Of a stretch of DNA of 64,000 nucleotides, positions 27,298 through 38,460 are shown one piece after another (within the stretch, counting starts at the first letter, position 1; each line of letters starts with the position of its first letter). Below the pieces are notes generated by a model. That model was not told the DNA's origin. It did not search any database and saw nothing but the letters and a program-made list of their open reading frames with translations. The DNA comes from Levilactobacillus fuyuanensis. Lineage in GTDB: Bacteria; Bacillota; Bacilli; Lactobacillales; Lactobacillaceae. Location of the stretch: contig NZ_RHNZ01000009.1 of NCBI RefSeq assembly GCF_003946395.1, positions 49,259 through 113,258 on the forward strand, given 5' to 3'. Made by a program: the position numbers and the translations under genes.

Positions 27298-28857
27298 ATG
27301 AGTGTTCCAATTATAATCCTCGCAATCATCGCTATCGTTGTTGGTGTCGTGGGCGGGTATTATTATCGTAAATCTGTCTACGAACGTAAGCTAGATGCTG
27401 CCAAGTTCACTGCACAAGGTGTCCTTGCCGAAGCCAAAAAACAAGCTGAGACTGCTACCAAAGAGGCGCTTCTAGAGGCCAAAGAGGACAGTCACAAGTA
27501 TCGCGCGGAAGTCGAACAAGAGCTGAAAGAACGTCGTGCCGAAGTTCAGAAGCAAGAAGATCGTTTGATTCAACGGGAAGAAACGTTAGACCGGAAAGAC
27601 AATTCTCTGGAAAAACGTGAAAATTCGTTGAACCGCCGAGACAAAAAGCTTAGTGGTGAAGAACAGAATTTAGCGAAGAAGCAACAACAAGCAGACTCAC
27701 TGATTGAAAAACGGCAGGAAGCAGTGGAAGCTGTTGCCGCCTTATCCCAGGACGATGCACGGGACCTGATTATTTCAGAGGCCAAGACGGCTCTGGCAGG
27801 TGAACGCGCAAAAATGATCAAGGAAAGCGAAGAGTCAGCTCGCAAGACGGCCGAGGCCAACGCCAAAGACCTGATTGTGTCAGCGATTCAACGCAGCGCT
27901 GCCGACATGGTTACCGAAACCACAATTTCTGTGGTGACATTACCTAATGACGACATGAAGGGCCGAATCATCGGTCGTGAAGGTCGGAATATTCGGACGC
28001 TGGAAACGTTGACCGGTATTGATTTGATTATCGATGATACGCCGGAAGCTGTCGTCTTAAGTGGCTTCGACCCATTGCGGCGAGAAGTTGCGAAGATTGC
28101 CTTAGAGAAGTTGATTCAAGACGGTCGGATTCATCCGGCACGGATTGAAGAAATGGTGGCTAAAGCCAAGAAAGAACTGGACGAACGTGTCCGGGAGCTT
28201 GGCGAGCAAACGACCTTTGACCTCGGGATTCACTCGATGCATCCCGAATTGGTCAAGTTGGTCGGCCGCTTGAATTTCCGAATTTCTCATGGGCAGAACG
28301 CTTTAACCCATTCAATTGAGGTTGCCAAGATCACTGGGGTCTTAGCCGCTGAACTCGGTGAGGATGTTACGTTAGCAAAACGTGCAGGATTATTACATGA
28401 TATTGGCCGTGCCGCTGAACATGAGGACGACAGCTCTTACATTACAACCGGAGTCGATCTCGCGAAGAAATATCGTGAGAGTCCCGTCGTAGTAAATGCC
28501 ATCGCCGCTCAAGCGGATGAAACGGCTTCGCAGTCTGTGATTGCGGAACTGGTTGGGACCGCCGATGTAATCTCGGCGACCCGTCCAGGCGCACGCTCTG
28601 ATTCTCTTGAAAGCTACATTCACCGTTTAGATAAGTTAGAAACGATTGCCGATGCCTTTGATGGTGTCGACCACAGTTTCGCCATCCAAGCGGGACGTGA
28701 AGTGAGAGTCATCGTACGGCCAGAGAAGATTTCCGATACGGATGCCGTTGTCTTGGCACGAGACATTAAGAAGCAAATTGAGGGCGACTTGGATTATCCA
28801 GGTCACGTCAAAGTTTCCGTCATTCGGGAAGTCCGGTCAGTTGAATATGCGAAATAA
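27298..28857 (+). CDS. rny: Ribonuclease Y
   Basis: RNase Y is the membrane-bound endoribonuclease that starts mRNA decay in many Firmicutes. The 519-residue protein has an N-terminal membrane helix (residues 4-23), a long coiled coil (about 30-200), a KH domain ([17 protein letters not shown]), and an HD domain with [20 protein letters not shown] at 27298 follows GCGGAGGTGG. It is followed by ymdB after a terminator and 200 bases, the order seen in Bacillus. Confidence 0.97.
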   Translation: MSVPIIILAIIAIVVGVVGGYYYRKSVYERKLDAAKFTAQGVLAEAKKQAETATKEALLEAKEDSHKYRAEVEQELKERRAEVQKQEDRLIQREETLDRKDNSLEKRENSLNRRDKKLSGEEQNLAKKQQQADSLIEKRQEAVEAVAALSQDDARDLIISEAKTALAGERAKMIKESEESARKTAEANAKDLIVSAIQRSAADMVTETTISVVTLPNDDMKGRIIGREGRNIRTLETLTGIDLIIDDTPEAVVLSGFDPLRREVAKIALEKLIQDGRIHPARIEEMVAKAKKELDERVRELGEQTTFDLGIHSMHPELVKLVGRLNFRISHGQNALTHSIEVAKITGVLAAELGEDVTLAKRAGLLHDIGRAAEHEDDSSYITTGVDLAKKYRESPVVVNAIAAQADETASQSVIAELVGTADVISATRPGARSDSLESYIHRLDKLETIADAFDGVDHSFAIQAGREVRVIVRPEKISDTDAVVLARDIKKQIEGDLDYPGHVKVSVIREVRSVEYAK

Positions 28858-28864
28858 GTCAGAG

Positions 28865-28896
28865 AAGCTAGGCCAATTATGGTCCTAGCTTTTTTA
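28865..28896 (+). terminator. Terminator of rny
   Basis: AAGCTAGG pairs with CCTAGCTT across a short loop, followed by T6. Confidence 0.9.
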
Positions 28897-29084
28897 CGTC
28901 ATTAGCGGTTAATCCATGGTAAAATAGACCGTATGCAATTGACAGAATTACAGTGAAGCGGTTCGAGTTACTTCTGGCTATACCCAACCAGGCGATTTGA
29001 ATCGATTGAATAGAATGAAACTAAGAATGATCGGGCAGACCGGTCAATGAGGACCCACGTGGGGTCACAGATAGGGGAACGAAG

Positions 29085-29882
29085 ATGCGTATTCTTTTTG
29101 TTGGTGACGTTGTTGGAAATATCGGTGTGGACATGATTCACGAGTACCTGCCACAGTTAAAACGGGACTTGAAGCCCCAGGTCACCATCGTCAACGGGGA
29201 AAATTCAACCCCAGTCGGTCGTGGTATCAGTCAAAGTATCTACAAGCAACTCTTAAAGGACGGGGCCGACGTGGTCACTATGGGGAACCATACCTGGGAT
29301 AACGCCGAACTCTACGACTTTATTGGCGGTGCCAATCGTCTGGTGCGGCCCGCTAACTTTCCTGGTGACAACACACCGGGGCAAGGCTGGACCAAGGTTA
29401 AGGTCAACCAACAGGTGCTGGCAGTGGTGAACATGCAGGGCCGGGTCTTCATGAATCCCATGGATGATCCCTTTGCGACGATGAAGAATCTCCTACCCGA
29501 ATTGGATACCGACTTTGTCTTCGTCGATTTCCACGCCGAGACGACCAGTGAGAAGCGGGCCTTCGCCATGCGCTATGACGGCCAATTATCCGCGGTTGTT
29601 GGCACACACACCCACGTCCAAACCAGCGACGCTCAGGTGCTGAAGCACGGGACGGCCTTCTTGACGGAAGTTGGGATGACCGGTCCCGCCGACAGCGTCC
29701 TGGGGATGCAGGCCGACAGTGTGATCGAACGCTTCGAGAATCAGCGGCCAACGCGCTATACCGTTCAAGAAAAGGGTGCGGGACTCTTATCCGGTTGTGT
29801 CGTCGACTTAAATGACAAGACCGGCCACGCTTCACGGATTCGGCCGATTTTAATCAGTCCACAACACCCGTACCAAAGCTAA
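29085..29882 (+). CDS. ymdB: YmdB-family metallophosphodiesterase
   Basis: The 265-residue protein belongs to the TIGR00282/YmdB family of binuclear metallophosphoesterases; the Bacillus member hydrolyses cyclic nucleotides in vitro and affects biofilm formation and RNase Y-linked gene expression. The metal-ligand motifs are GDVVGNIG (residues 7-14), NGENSTPVGRG, MGNHTWDN, DFHAETTSEK and GTHTHVQTSD. ATG at 29085 follows AGGGGAACGAAG. It is next to rny and 34 bases before mutS. Confidence 0.94.
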   Translation: MRILFVGDVVGNIGVDMIHEYLPQLKRDLKPQVTIVNGENSTPVGRGISQSIYKQLLKDGADVVTMGNHTWDNAELYDFIGGANRLVRPANFPGDNTPGQGWTKVKVNQQVLAVVNMQGRVFMNPMDDPFATMKNLLPELDTDFVFVDFHAETTSEKRAFAMRYDGQLSAVVGTHTHVQTSDAQVLKHGTAFLTEVGMTGPADSVLGMQADSVIERFENQRPTRYTVQEKGAGLLSGCVVDLNDKTGHASRIRPILISPQHPYQS

Positions 29883-29916
29883 GTTTTTAGTGAAGTGAAA
29901 GGATGAACCAATTTCC

Positions 29917-32628
29917 ATGACGAAAACGACGCCCATGATGGAGCAATATCAAAAGATTAAGGACCAGTATCCCGATGCCTTCCTGTTTTACCGGCTCGGG
30001 GACTTCTATGAAATGTTTAACGAGGACGCCGTGAAGGGTTCTCAACTGCTTGAATTGACCCTGACCACGCGGAGTCACAGTGCCAAGAATCCCATTCCCA
30101 TGTGTGGGGTGCCGCACAAGGCCGTGCAGAGCTACATCGACATCTTAGTCGATCAAGGCTACAAGGTCGCCATTTGTGAACAGATGGAAGATCCTAAGTT
30201 GGCTAAAGGGATGGTTAAACGCGAGGTCATTCAGCTGGTTACGCCTGGGACCCAGACGGATACCGGTGCGGCCGGGGCCAAACGCAACAACTACTTAACG
30301 GCGCTCACCATGACCGATGCCACGCACTATGGGCTGGCGTATACCGACCTGTCTACCGGTGAATTGAAGGCGGCCGAACTGAATACGGTCGACACCGTCA
30401 TCAATGAACTGATGAGTTTACAGACCAAGGAAGTTGTGGTCGATACCACGGTCAGTCAGACGTTGCAGGACCGGTGCAAACAGTTGGGCATGATGATTTC
30501 GTCACAGGATGATATCCAAGGGAGCTCCGAGCTGAGTTACGTGGCACAGGATCTGACCAGCGACCTCTTGAAGCAGGTCATCGGCGTCTTGGTGACCTAC
30601 GTGACAGTTACGCAGAAACGCAGCCTAGCCCATTTACAGCGGGCCGTGGCCTACCAACCAGCTGCCTTTCTGAAGATGGATCATTCTTCACAGTCAAATC
30701 TAGAAATTACCCAGAATTTACGGACGAAGAAGAAGTCGGGGACCTTACTCTGGCTTCTGGATGAGACCAAGACGGCCATGGGTGGGCGCTTGTTGAAACA
30801 GTGGCTCGATCGGCCGTTGATTGATCGTAAACAGATTGAGAATCGTCAGGAAAAGGTCGGCGTCTTACTCGATCACTACTTCGAACGCAGCAATCTACAG
30901 GCCGAGTTGGTCAAAGTCTATGACCTGGAACGACTCGCCGGTCGGGTTGCTTTTGGGAGCGTCAATGGCCGTGACCTGATTCAGCTACAGACGTCGCTTG
31001 AACAGGTTCCTCAGATTGCCCATACGATTGGTGATCTGGGTGAAAAAGTCTTTGAACCCATGCTCAATGGACTCGATCCGGTGGAAGACGTGGCCGAAGC
31101 CATTCGGGATGCCATTATGCCTGAACCACCGCTGTCCGTGACGGATGGTGGCGTGATTCGCGACGGCTACAGTGACCAACTCGATGAGTACCGTGACGCC
31201 ATGCGTAACGGCAAGCAGTGGCTGGCCGAAATGGAAGCCCACGAGCGTGAAGTAACCGGCATCAATAACCTAAAGATCGGCTACAATCATGTCTTCGGTT
31301 ACTACATCGAAGTGACTAAGGTCAACCTCGACAAGTTGCCCGCCGACCGTTACGAACGCAAGCAAACGCTGGCCAATGCCGAACGGTTCTCGACACCGGA
31401 ATTGAAGGAAAAGGAACGCTTGATTTTGGAAGCCGAGGAGAAGTCCACGGCGCTCGAATACAAGCTGTTCGTCGACCTACGTGAACAGGTCAAGAAGGCC
31501 ATTACACGGCTACAAAAGTTAGCGGCGACGATTGCTAGTCTGGACGTCCTCCAGAGTTTTGCCGTTGTCAGTGAAGATTACCACTTTGTGAAACCCACGC
31601 TGATTGCGGGCCATGATTTGGAGATCACCCAGGGCCGGCATCCGGTCGTGGAAAAGGTATTGGGCCGCCAGTCTTACGTGCCCAACGATGTTTCCATGAA
31701 TGACCAGACCAATGTCCTTCTGATCACTGGGCCTAACATGTCCGGGAAGAGTACCTACATGCGGCAACTGGCGCTGACCGTGATCATGGCACAGATGGGG
31801 TGCTTCGTACCGGCTGAGGCCGCACAGATGCCCGTCTTTGACCAGATCTTCACCCGGATTGGGGCGGCCGATGACCTGATTTCTGGGCAGAGTACCTTCA
31901 TGGTCGAAATGCAGGAAGCCAACCGCGCGCTGAGCCACGCCACCGCTAACAGTCTGATTCTATTCGACGAAATTGGCCGGGGGACCGCGACTTACGATGG
32001 GATGGCCTTAGCTCAGGCAATCATTGAATTCGTCCACGACAAGGTTCACGCCAAGACGCTGTTCTCGACCCACTACCACGAACTGACCGCGCTGGAAGAT
32101 TCCTTAAAGCAGTTGCGCAACGTTCACGTGGGCGCCGTAGAACGCGATGGCGACCTGGTCTTCTTGCACCAAATGCAACCGGGTCCCGCCGACAAGTCCT
32201 ACGGGATTCACGTGGCCAAATTAGCGGGGATGCCAACGCCGTTATTACAACGCGCGGAAGTGATCCTGACTGATTTGGAAGAGGAAGCTGCGGAGAAACC
32301 AGCCGTGGCGGTACCTAGTGAACAGGTCGATGGGACGAAGACGACTGACACGGCAACCGAGACTGTCGCGGCTAGTGCGGCAGTTGAAACGCCGACCACA
32401 CCGTCCGCTGAACCAGCTCCGATGCCGGTTGAGCAAACCACGCCAACTGAAGCAGCGCCATCAACGGCGGATACGGATCAACAATTATCATTATTTAGCG
32501 ATGAACCGGAAATGAATCCGGCCCAAGCCAAGGTTATCGAACAATTAAGTCACTTGAACCTGATGGGGATGACGCCGATGGACGTGATGAGTCAGGTCTA
32601 CAAGTGGCAACAAAAATTATCGAAGTAA
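29917..32628 (+). CDS. mutS: DNA mismatch repair protein MutS
   Basis: MutS recognises mismatches and recruits MutL. The 903-residue protein has the mismatch-binding loop GDFYEMF near residue 30, the P-loop GPNMSGKST at 605-613, and the signature [14 protein letters not shown] followed by [14 protein letters not shown]. Between the ATPase domain and the C-terminus is a Thr/Ala/Pro-rich, disordered-looking linker (about residues 789-850), followed by QQLSLF (855-860), a beta-clamp-binding motif, and the C-terminal dimerisation segment. ATG at 29917 follows GTGAAAGGATG. It is 21 bases ahead of mutL. Confidence 0.97.
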   Translation: MTKTTPMMEQYQKIKDQYPDAFLFYRLGDFYEMFNEDAVKGSQLLELTLTTRSHSAKNPIPMCGVPHKAVQSYIDILVDQGYKVAICEQMEDPKLAKGMVKREVIQLVTPGTQTDTGAAGAKRNNYLTALTMTDATHYGLAYTDLSTGELKAAELNTVDTVINELMSLQTKEVVVDTTVSQTLQDRCKQLGMMISSQDDIQGSSELSYVAQDLTSDLLKQVIGVLVTYVTVTQKRSLAHLQRAVAYQPAAFLKMDHSSQSNLEITQNLRTKKKSGTLLWLLDETKTAMGGRLLKQWLDRPLIDRKQIENRQEKVGVLLDHYFERSNLQAELVKVYDLERLAGRVAFGSVNGRDLIQLQTSLEQVPQIAHTIGDLGEKVFEPMLNGLDPVEDVAEAIRDAIMPEPPLSVTDGGVIRDGYSDQLDEYRDAMRNGKQWLAEMEAHEREVTGINNLKIGYNHVFGYYIEVTKVNLDKLPADRYERKQTLANAERFSTPELKEKERLILEAEEKSTALEYKLFVDLREQVKKAITRLQKLAATIASLDVLQSFAVVSEDYHFVKPTLIAGHDLEITQGRHPVVEKVLGRQSYVPNDVSMNDQTNVLLITGPNMSGKSTYMRQLALTVIMAQMGCFVPAEAAQMPVFDQIFTRIGAADDLISGQSTFMVEMQEANRALSHATANSLILFDEIGRGTATYDGMALAQAIIEFVHDKVHAKTLFSTHYHELTALEDSLKQLRNVHVGAVERDGDLVFLHQMQPGPADKSYGIHVAKLAGMPTPLLQRAEVILTDLEEEAAEKPAVAVPSEQVDGTKTTDTATETVAASAAVETPTTPSAEPAPMPVEQTTPTEAAPSTADTDQQLSLFSDEPEMNPAQAKVIEQLSHLNLMGMTPMDVMSQVYKWQQKLSK

Positions 32629-32649
32629 GTCTGAGAGGAAGGGTCGTAC

Positions 32650-34719
32650 ATGCCTAAAATTCATGAGTTAGCGTCGGTACTGGCCGACCAAATTGCAGCG
32701 GGTGAAGTGGTTGAACGGCCCGCATCCGTCGTCAAGGAACTGGTGGAAAATGCCGTTGATGCGCACAGTAAACAGATCGACATCACGGTGGAAGAGGCCG
32801 GATTGAAGCGAATCGCCGTGGTCGATGACGGTGACGGTATCGCTGACGAAGACGCCGAGATGGCCTTCAAACGGCACGCGACCAGTAAGATCACGGATCG
32901 CAAGGACCTCTTTCGCATTAAGTCCTTGGGGTTCCGAGGCGAAGCACTACCTAGTATTGCTTCCGTGGCTGACGTGACCCTGACGACCTCGACCGGGGGT
33001 GTCGGCACGTTGATCCATAACGTGGGCGGCATCATCAAGGAACACACCGCTGCGGCCGCACGCAAGGGCACCTCGGTGACGGTCAAGGACCTCTTTGGCA
33101 ACGTTCCGGCACGCTTGAAGTATCTGAAATCACCAGCGACTGAATTGGCGCGAATCACGGATATCGTGAATCGGCTGGCCCTGAGCTATCCCGACGTGGC
33201 CTTTTCACTGGTGCACAACGGGCGTGAATTGACGCGGACGACCGGTCGAGGTGACCTGCAACAGGTGATTGCCGGGATCTACGGCGTGCAGAGTGCCCGG
33301 AAGATGGTTGCCATTAACGGGTCCAATCCAGACTTCAAGGTGACCGGCTACGTGAGTCTACCAGAATTGACGCGGGCAAGTCGGCAGTATATTTCGCTGC
33401 TACTCAATGGACGGTACATCCACAACTTTCAGCTGAGCAAGGCGTTGATCGCCGGTTACGGGTCCAAGCTGATGGTCGGTCGGTATCCACTGGCCGTACT
33501 TGATATCAAGATGGACCCGCTACTAGTTGACGTTAACGTGCACCCAACCAAGCAGGAAGTTCGCATCAGTCAGGAGCCGGAGCTGACCCAGCTGATTCAG
33601 GAGACCGTGTTCAAACGGCTCTCCACGGAGAATCTGATTCCTGATGTTTTTAGCGAGTTACCAAAGCAAAAGAAGACGCCGGAACCGGCTACCGATCAAT
33701 TGACGATGGCGTTAAACGACGCCTCGACTAAGTATGAGTTCTCCAGCGCTCCACAATCACGGCCAGCGGCGACTCGGCCAACACCAGCGGCGACTCGGCC
33801 AACACCAGTGGCGAGTCAACCCAGTGTGGTGGCCGATGCGTCAGCGGTTGCGCCTAAGCGGGGACCACAACCATTGCAGACGCCGGAAGAGGTTCCGGTT
33901 GAACCGGTCGTAATCCATGCGCGGGGTGACTTTAAGCTACCTGCCGTGCAGGCATTTGATGAGAAATATCGGACCGAACAGCCTGCCGCACCGCTGGGGA
34001 TGAGCAAGGCAACTGAATCGGCGGCCGAACGACCAGCAATGGCGAGTCAACCCGTTGAAACGATTCCAGAAGCCACGCAATTAACCCAGGCAAAGCCACA
34101 GCAGCGGTTCCCCGAACTGCGTTACTTGGGGCAGGTGCACGGGACGTATCTGTTGGCTGAGGCCGATGACGGTCTGTACCTGGTCGACCAACATGCCGCT
34201 CAGGAGCGGGTCAACTACGAGTTCTACCGTCAAGCCATCGGTCAAGTGAGCGATGACGAGCAGAAGTTGTTGGTCCCAATCGTTTTGGATTACCCGACGA
34301 CCGATGTTCTGGAACTGAGTAACCACGTGGAGACGCTGAGTAGTGTCGGTATCCACTTGGAGTCCTTTGGCCCGAACAGCTTCATTGTTCACGAGCATCC
34401 GACCTGGTTTAAGGCAGGGCAGGAGACCGATACGATCAAGGAAATGATCGATTGGGTCTTAAAGGACGGCAAGATTTCCGTGGCGGCCTTCCGTGAGAAG
34501 ACGGCCATCATGATGAGTTGTAAACGCGCCATCAAGGCCAACCACCATTTGGATGACCAACAGGCACGGGCCTTACTGAAGAAATTAGCGACGGCTGAGA
34601 ATCCATTTAATTGCCCTCACGGCCGGCCGGTGCTGGTTCACTTTACGGATCAGGACCTGGAGAAACTGTTCAAGCGGATTCAGGATCCCCATCACAGCGG
34701 CGACGACTGGGGCGAATAA
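32650..34719 (+). CDS. mutL: DNA mismatch repair endonuclease MutL
   Basis: MutL couples mismatch recognition by MutS to strand removal. The 689-residue protein has the GHKL ATPase motifs ([34 protein letters not shown]) in the first 330 residues, a proline/alanine-rich linker, and the C-terminal nuclease motif [12 protein letters not shown] at residue 513, so it should nick DNA itself, as expected in species without MutH. The linker contains an in-frame 21-bp tandem repeat (33763-33817) encoding PAATRPT units. ATG at 32650 follows GAGAGGAAGGG. Confidence 0.97.
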   Translation: MPKIHELASVLADQIAAGEVVERPASVVKELVENAVDAHSKQIDITVEEAGLKRIAVVDDGDGIADEDAEMAFKRHATSKITDRKDLFRIKSLGFRGEALPSIASVADVTLTTSTGGVGTLIHNVGGIIKEHTAAAARKGTSVTVKDLFGNVPARLKYLKSPATELARITDIVNRLALSYPDVAFSLVHNGRELTRTTGRGDLQQVIAGIYGVQSARKMVAINGSNPDFKVTGYVSLPELTRASRQYISLLLNGRYIHNFQLSKALIAGYGSKLMVGRYPLAVLDIKMDPLLVDVNVHPTKQEVRISQEPELTQLIQETVFKRLSTENLIPDVFSELPKQKKTPEPATDQLTMALNDASTKYEFSSAPQSRPAATRPTPAATRPTPVASQPSVVADASAVAPKRGPQPLQTPEEVPVEPVVIHARGDFKLPAVQAFDEKYRTEQPAAPLGMSKATESAAERPAMASQPVETIPEATQLTQAKPQQRFPELRYLGQVHGTYLLAEADDGLYLVDQHAAQERVNYEFYRQAIGQVSDDEQKLLVPIVLDYPTTDVLELSNHVETLSSVGIHLESFGPNSFIVHEHPTWFKAGQETDTIKEMIDWVLKDGKISVAAFREKTAIMMSCKRAIKANHHLDDQQARALLKKLATAENPFNCPHGRPVLVHFTDQDLEKLFKRIQDPHHSGDDWGE
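33763..33817 (+). repeat. 21-bp tandem repeat within the mutL linker
   Basis: Two exact 21-base units (33763-33783 and 33784-33804) and a diverged third (to 33817) encode [14 protein letters not shown] and PVASQP. Copy number could change without shifting the frame. Confidence 0.85.
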
Positions 34720-34720
34720 C

Positions 34721-34914
34721 ACATCTCACTTGTGGAGATCTGGCCGCTTCGTCTGCCAGGGACTCCGCCTGCTGTGGTGTCGGCTTCAGCCAAAGGGCGG
34801 GCCTTCGTCTCGACTTGAAGCCGTCGAGTTCAGACGTCTCCAAGCTCGTCCCGTGGTGTGTAATCGGGAAGGCTCAATCACCCGATTGCACACCACACTC
34901 ACGGCTGGAGATGT
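34721..34914 (-). repeat. Dispersed three-arm intergenic repeat, copy R6 (-)
   Basis: It starts two bases after the mutL stop codon. The closing stem pairs ACATCTC (34721-34727) with GAGATGT (34907-34913). Arm 2 reads CTTGGAGACGTC against GACGGCTTCAAG on the minus strand, a covariant of the CTCGC/GCGAG form in other copies. Arm 1 is an ATCGGG..CCCGAT stem flanked by GTGTG/ACAC. The rest of the gap to ruvA (34915-35067) holds only the ruvA promoter. Confidence 0.82.
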
Positions 34915-35017
34915 GCGCGCTTATGTCGCGTATGTTTCAGTTATTCGCTACTCTTGTCACCTTTTCGCCAGATTTACTAAATCTGTGGAATTCACTGCAG
35001 GTTTGATGGGAATATGG

Positions 35018-35044
35018 TACAATTTAAAAAGCAAACATATGTTT
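35018..35044 (+). promoter_or_regulatory. ruvA promoter with LexA-like palindrome
   Basis: An extended -10 (TGGTACAAT, hexamer 35018-35023) is followed by the perfect palindrome AAACATATGTTT (35033-35044), which matches the Gram-positive LexA core GAACnnnnGTTC except for one symmetrical base pair. It would overlap the start point of transcription. Confidence 0.5.
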
Positions 35045-35067
35045 CTTTAAAGGAGATTAGACTGGTC

Positions 35068-35679
35068 ATGTATGAATACCTCCATGGCACCATTGCGGCG
35101 GTTTACCCCGACCACGTGGTTATTGATGTAAATGGGGTGGGGTATCTGGTCAACACGGCCAATCCCTACCGATACCAAGTCACCACTGACGGTCAAGCTG
35201 TAACGATTTATGTGTATCAAGCAGTTAGCGACAGTGCCCAGACACTTTACGGGTTCCAAGACTTTGCGGAGAAGCAACTCTTCTTGAAGCTGATCAACGT
35301 GAATGGCATTGGACCGAAGAGTGCCTTGGCCATACTGGCTAATCCGGATCATCAAGGTCTGATGCAGGCCATTCGGACCAACGACGTTAGCTTCCTGACG
35401 AAGTTTCCAGGCGTTGGGAAGAAGACGGCCGGGCAAATTGTGCTGGATCTCCAGAATAAATTGGATGATTTGGAACCCATCGATGACGGCGATCTGTTTA
35501 CGCCGGAAGTCGCGACGACCGATGGCACCAACCCTGAACTGGACGACGCTATTGCAGCCTTGACCGCTCTGGGTTATCGCGAGACGGCCGTTAAGAAGAT
35601 TACACCGAAATTAAAGCAATTTGCTGGCGAGTCAACGAACGACTATCTGAGTGAAGGATTGCGCTTGCTGACGAACTAA
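35068..35679 (+). CDS. ruvA: Holliday junction DNA helicase subunit RuvA
   Basis: RuvA binds Holliday junctions and loads the RuvB motor. The 203-residue protein starts with MYEYLHGTIAAVYPDHVVID, has the two helix-hairpin-helix segments (LKLINVNGIGPKSALAIL and LTKFPGVGKKTAGQIVLDL) and a C-terminal RuvB-binding domain (NPELDDAIAALTALGYRETAV). The ATG at 35068 lies 12 bases after AGGAGA, a slightly long spacing; an upstream in-frame extension to 35014 is unlikely since it covers the promoter. ruvB follows after repeat R7. Confidence 0.95.
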   Translation: MYEYLHGTIAAVYPDHVVIDVNGVGYLVNTANPYRYQVTTDGQAVTIYVYQAVSDSAQTLYGFQDFAEKQLFLKLINVNGIGPKSALAILANPDHQGLMQAIRTNDVSFLTKFPGVGKKTAGQIVLDLQNKLDDLEPIDDGDLFTPEVATTDGTNPELDDAIAALTALGYRETAVKKITPKLKQFAGESTNDYLSEGLRLLTN

Positions 35680-35754
35680 ACGTAGTTGAATTATTGTGTA
35701 AAAATGGTGATATCCATATTGAAAGAGAGACTTTTCTCGTGTTTTGAAGAAAGT

Positions 35755-35972
35755 TAACGATTAGCTTAGCTGGAGGAGGTCAGGGATGGCGCCAGCCGTG
35801 ACGATGGCGTTAGATCGAGTGGTTTTCTCGAACTTACGCCATGGGACGAGCTTGGAGACTCGCGATCTTTGCGAGGCTTCAAGTCGAGGTGAAATACCGT
35901 TTCTCAGGATTTCACCGGTCCCCACAGCAGGCAGAATCCCTGACAGCCGTAAGCAACAATGGTAGAACTTAG
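35755..35972 (+). repeat. Dispersed three-arm intergenic repeat, copy R7 (+)
   Basis: It fills most of the 320-base gap between ruvA and ruvB. The closing stem reads GTCAGGGAT against ATCCCTGAC, different from but compensating for GCCAGAGAT/ATCTCTGGC elsewhere. Arm 1 is ATGGCGTTAGATCGAG against CTCGAACTTACGCCAT, arm 2 CTTGGAGACTCGC against GCGAGGCTTCAAG, arm 3 GGTGAAATACC against GGATTTCACC. Confidence 0.9.
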
Positions 35973-35999
35973 TTGAAATAAACGAAAGGAGGCTGAACG

Positions 36000-37022
36000 A
36001 TGGCTGATGAAGATCGCTTAGTATCGCCCGAACCTGCGGACGATAACGAAGACTCAATTGAAAAATCATTGCGACCACAAACCTTGGCGCAATATATTGG
36101 CCAAGATCCCATCAAGCATGAGCTGAGCGTGTACATTCAGGCGGCCAAACAGCGTGAAGAATCGCTCGACCACGTTCTCCTCTACGGACCACCTGGTCTG
36201 GGGAAGACGACACTGGCAATGGTGATTGCTAACGAAATGGCCGTGCACATTCGGACGACTAGTGGGCCAGCCATCGAGAAGCCAGGTGACCTGGTGGCAT
36301 TACTCAACGAACTTCAACCCGGCGATATTCTCTTCATTGATGAAATTCACCGGTTGCCAAAGATTGTTGAAGAAATGCTGTACTCGGCGATGGAAGATTT
36401 CTACATCGATATCGTCGTCGGGCAGGGGCCAACCGCCCATCCCGTGCATTTCCCATTGCCACCGTTCACGCTGATTGGCGCGACCACGCGGGCCGGCTTA
36501 CTGTCGGCACCATTGCGCGATCGCTTCGGTATCGTGGAGCACATGGCCTATTACGAAACACGTGATTTGCAGGACATCGTCGAACGGTCCGCTGATATTT
36601 TCAATACGACGATTGCGACCGATGGGGCCCATGAAGTGGCTTTGCGGTCGCGAGGGACGCCGCGAATTGCGAACCGGTTATTGAAGCGGATTCGTGATTT
36701 CGCCGAAGTGTCGCCCAATCATTCCACCATCGATCGTGCCATCGTCGACCACGCGTTGACGTTGCTGCGGGTCGATTCGGCGGGACTTGATCCGACCGAT
36801 GTGAAGTTATTGACGACCATGATCGACTACTATGATGGTGGGCCAGTCGGGTTAAACACCCTGGCAGCCAACATCGGTGAGGAGACGGAAACCGTTGCGG
36901 CGATGTACGAACCTTACCTGCTTCAGCGTGGTTATCTGAAACGTACCGCGCGTGGTCGGGTAGTGACAGCGGCTGGCTATGCCCATTTAGGCCTGCCGAT
37001 GCCCAATCAGAATCACGATTAG
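36000..37022 (+). CDS. ruvB: Holliday junction DNA helicase motor RuvB
   Basis: RuvB is the hexameric AAA+ motor for branch migration. The 340-residue protein has Walker [10 protein letters not shown] at residues 63-71, Walker [11 protein letters not shown], sensor 1 [19 protein letters not shown], and the C-terminal winged helix ([14 protein letters not shown], then [15 protein letters not shown]). ATG at 36000 follows GAAAGGAGG. It is separated from ruvA by a repeat element. The queA and tgt genes that often follow ruvB are absent; yajC comes next. Confidence 0.97.
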   Translation: MADEDRLVSPEPADDNEDSIEKSLRPQTLAQYIGQDPIKHELSVYIQAAKQREESLDHVLLYGPPGLGKTTLAMVIANEMAVHIRTTSGPAIEKPGDLVALLNELQPGDILFIDEIHRLPKIVEEMLYSAMEDFYIDIVVGQGPTAHPVHFPLPPFTLIGATTRAGLLSAPLRDRFGIVEHMAYYETRDLQDIVERSADIFNTTIATDGAHEVALRSRGTPRIANRLLKRIRDFAEVSPNHSTIDRAIVDHALTLLRVDSAGLDPTDVKLLTTMIDYYDGGPVGLNTLAANIGEETETVAAMYEPYLLQRGYLKRTARGRVVTAAGYAHLGLPMPNQNHD

Positions 37023-37168
37023 ATTGATTGTTCGGGATGATGACAAATTACTTTTTAAAAATATAGTTATAATACCGAACATCCCAAGAACTTCTAGAAA
37101 TAATTGGACGGAATCCCTTGGTTCTGGTAAAGTGGTTCAATAGAGACGATATGAAGGAGTGAACGAAA

Positions 37169-37615
37169 GTGTTAGGAAACTTTGTAATTGCCGCTGGCGG
37201 TGCTAGCCAGTATTCAACGATCATTATCTTAGTGATCTTTTTAGCCTTGATGTACTTCTTAATGTTGCGGCCACAACAAAAGCAACAAAAGAAGCACAAG
37301 GACATGATGAGTGAATTAAAGAAGGGTGACCACGTTGTTACCATCGGCCGCCTGCACGGTGTCATTGATGAAATCAACGATGCTGACAAGACGGTTACCT
37401 TGGATTGCGATGGCATCTACTTGGTCTTCGACTTACGGGCGATCTCAACGGTTACGGCGCAAGCCCCAGCCGCTGTCACGGCACCCGTTGCTGCAGCAAC
37501 GAGTGAAGCAGCCAGCGATGCCCAACCTGCTGAAAGTGCCGCTGATGATTCAGCTGACACGGCCGACAGCGCAGCCGCTGACGACAGTGCTGACAAGGAC
37601 GACGCAGCTAAATAG
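37169..37615 (+). CDS. yajC: Preprotein translocase accessory subunit YajC
   Basis: YajC is a small single-pass membrane protein associated with SecDF. The 148-residue product has one membrane helix (about residues 16-33, TIIILVIFLALMYFLML), the diagnostic RPQQKQQKKHKDM and the small beta domain (LKKGDHVVTIGRLHGVIDEI). It carries an unusually long Ala/Asp/Ser-rich acidic tail (about residues 95-148); YajC proteins are often near 90-120 residues. Start GTG at 37169 follows GAAGGAGTG. Confidence 0.93.
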   Translation: MLGNFVIAAGGASQYSTIIILVIFLALMYFLMLRPQQKQQKKHKDMMSELKKGDHVVTIGRLHGVIDEINDADKTVTLDCDGIYLVFDLRAISTVTAQAPAAVTAPVAAATSEAASDAQPAESAADDSADTADSAAADDSADKDDAAK

Positions 37616-37616
37616 G

Positions 37617-37689
37617 TTTAGAGTGACTCACTGGCAACGAGTTTGACGGTGAGTTAGGGGACTGACGCAATCTGTGTCAGTCTTTTTTG
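37617..37689 (+). terminator. Terminator after yajC
   Basis: GACTGACGCAATCTGTGTCAGTC forms a hairpin (GACTGAC with GTCAGTC, about 37661-37683) followed by six T. An upstream ACTCAC..GTGAGT pairing may extend it. Confidence 0.85.
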
Positions 37690-37704
37690 TTCCGCTAAAC
37701 AGGA

Positions 37705-37921
37705 TGTCAATGGGCGTAGGCCTGCGGCTGTCAGAGACTCCACCTGCTGTGGGGTCGGTTCCAGCCAAGAAGCGGGCTTCCACCTCGCCTTGGAACCACT
37801 AAGTTCGCGTGTTTCCAAGGACGACCGGTGGTGTAAAATCGGGGAGAAGCAACCGCCCGATTCAACACCACATTCACGGCTGGTTCCGTCTCTGACCTCC
37901 TCCGGCCGTGGCTACATTGAC
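37705..37921 (-). repeat. Dispersed three-arm intergenic repeat, copy R8 (-)
   Basis: Flanks GTCAATG and CATTGAC pair. On the minus strand the closing stem is GTCAGAGAC against GTCTCTGAC, a double compensatory change compared with R7. Arm 1 is GGTGTTGAATCGGG against CCCGATTTTACACC, and arm 2 ends TTCCAAGG. It forms an inverted pair with R9. Confidence 0.87.
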
Positions 37922-38208
37922 GATTCAATTTGGTGACTATGATGGAAAACCTCAGTTAATTGTTCGAGCAATGCCTCCCTCTACTTATTACTGATGTAAT
38001 TTCTGCCAATTTAGTCGCATCTTTTTATGAGATATTAGAAATAATTAGGTCATCCCTGAAATGATAGTTGAGCTGAAGTGTTATAAATGGCTGATATCTG
38101 GGCGTATTTACGGATTGAAATATGATCTGCCAGTTTGAATGATAACTTTACTAAGTGGTAACTCGTAGTCGGAATCAATGAATTATACTATTGGGAAAAT
38201 TTAGAAAA
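37922..38208. other. AT-rich gap between repeats R8 and R9
   Basis: About 290 bases of AT-rich sequence with no coding frame, hairpin or promoter that I can support. Confidence 0.6.
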
Positions 38209-38443
38209 CGCAGAGTTAACAACCAATGTGAGCCGGAGGAAGCCAGGGATGGCGTCAGCTGTGTCGGCGGTGTTAGGGCGGGTGGTTCTTTCCCGGCCTT
38301 ACAGCGCGGGACGTGTTTGTAAACTCGCGTGATTCTTGCGAGGTTTCAAACCGAGCCGGAAGCCCGGTCTTGGGCTGCGGGCGGTCCCCATAGCAGGCAG
38401 AATCCCTGGCAGCCGCAGGCGACAATCGGCTGTTAACTCTGCG
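38209..38443 (+). repeat. Dispersed three-arm intergenic repeat, copy R9 (+)
   Basis: A perfect 12-bp flanking pair, CGCAGAGTTAAC (38209-38220) with GTTAACTCTGCG (38432-38443), encloses the core. The inner closing stem is CCAGGGAT against ATCCCTGG. Arm 3 is of the GCCGGAAGCCC..GGGCTGCGGGC type. The right end faces dinB. Confidence 0.9.
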
Positions 38444-38460
38444 ATAATTTTAGTTGTGGA

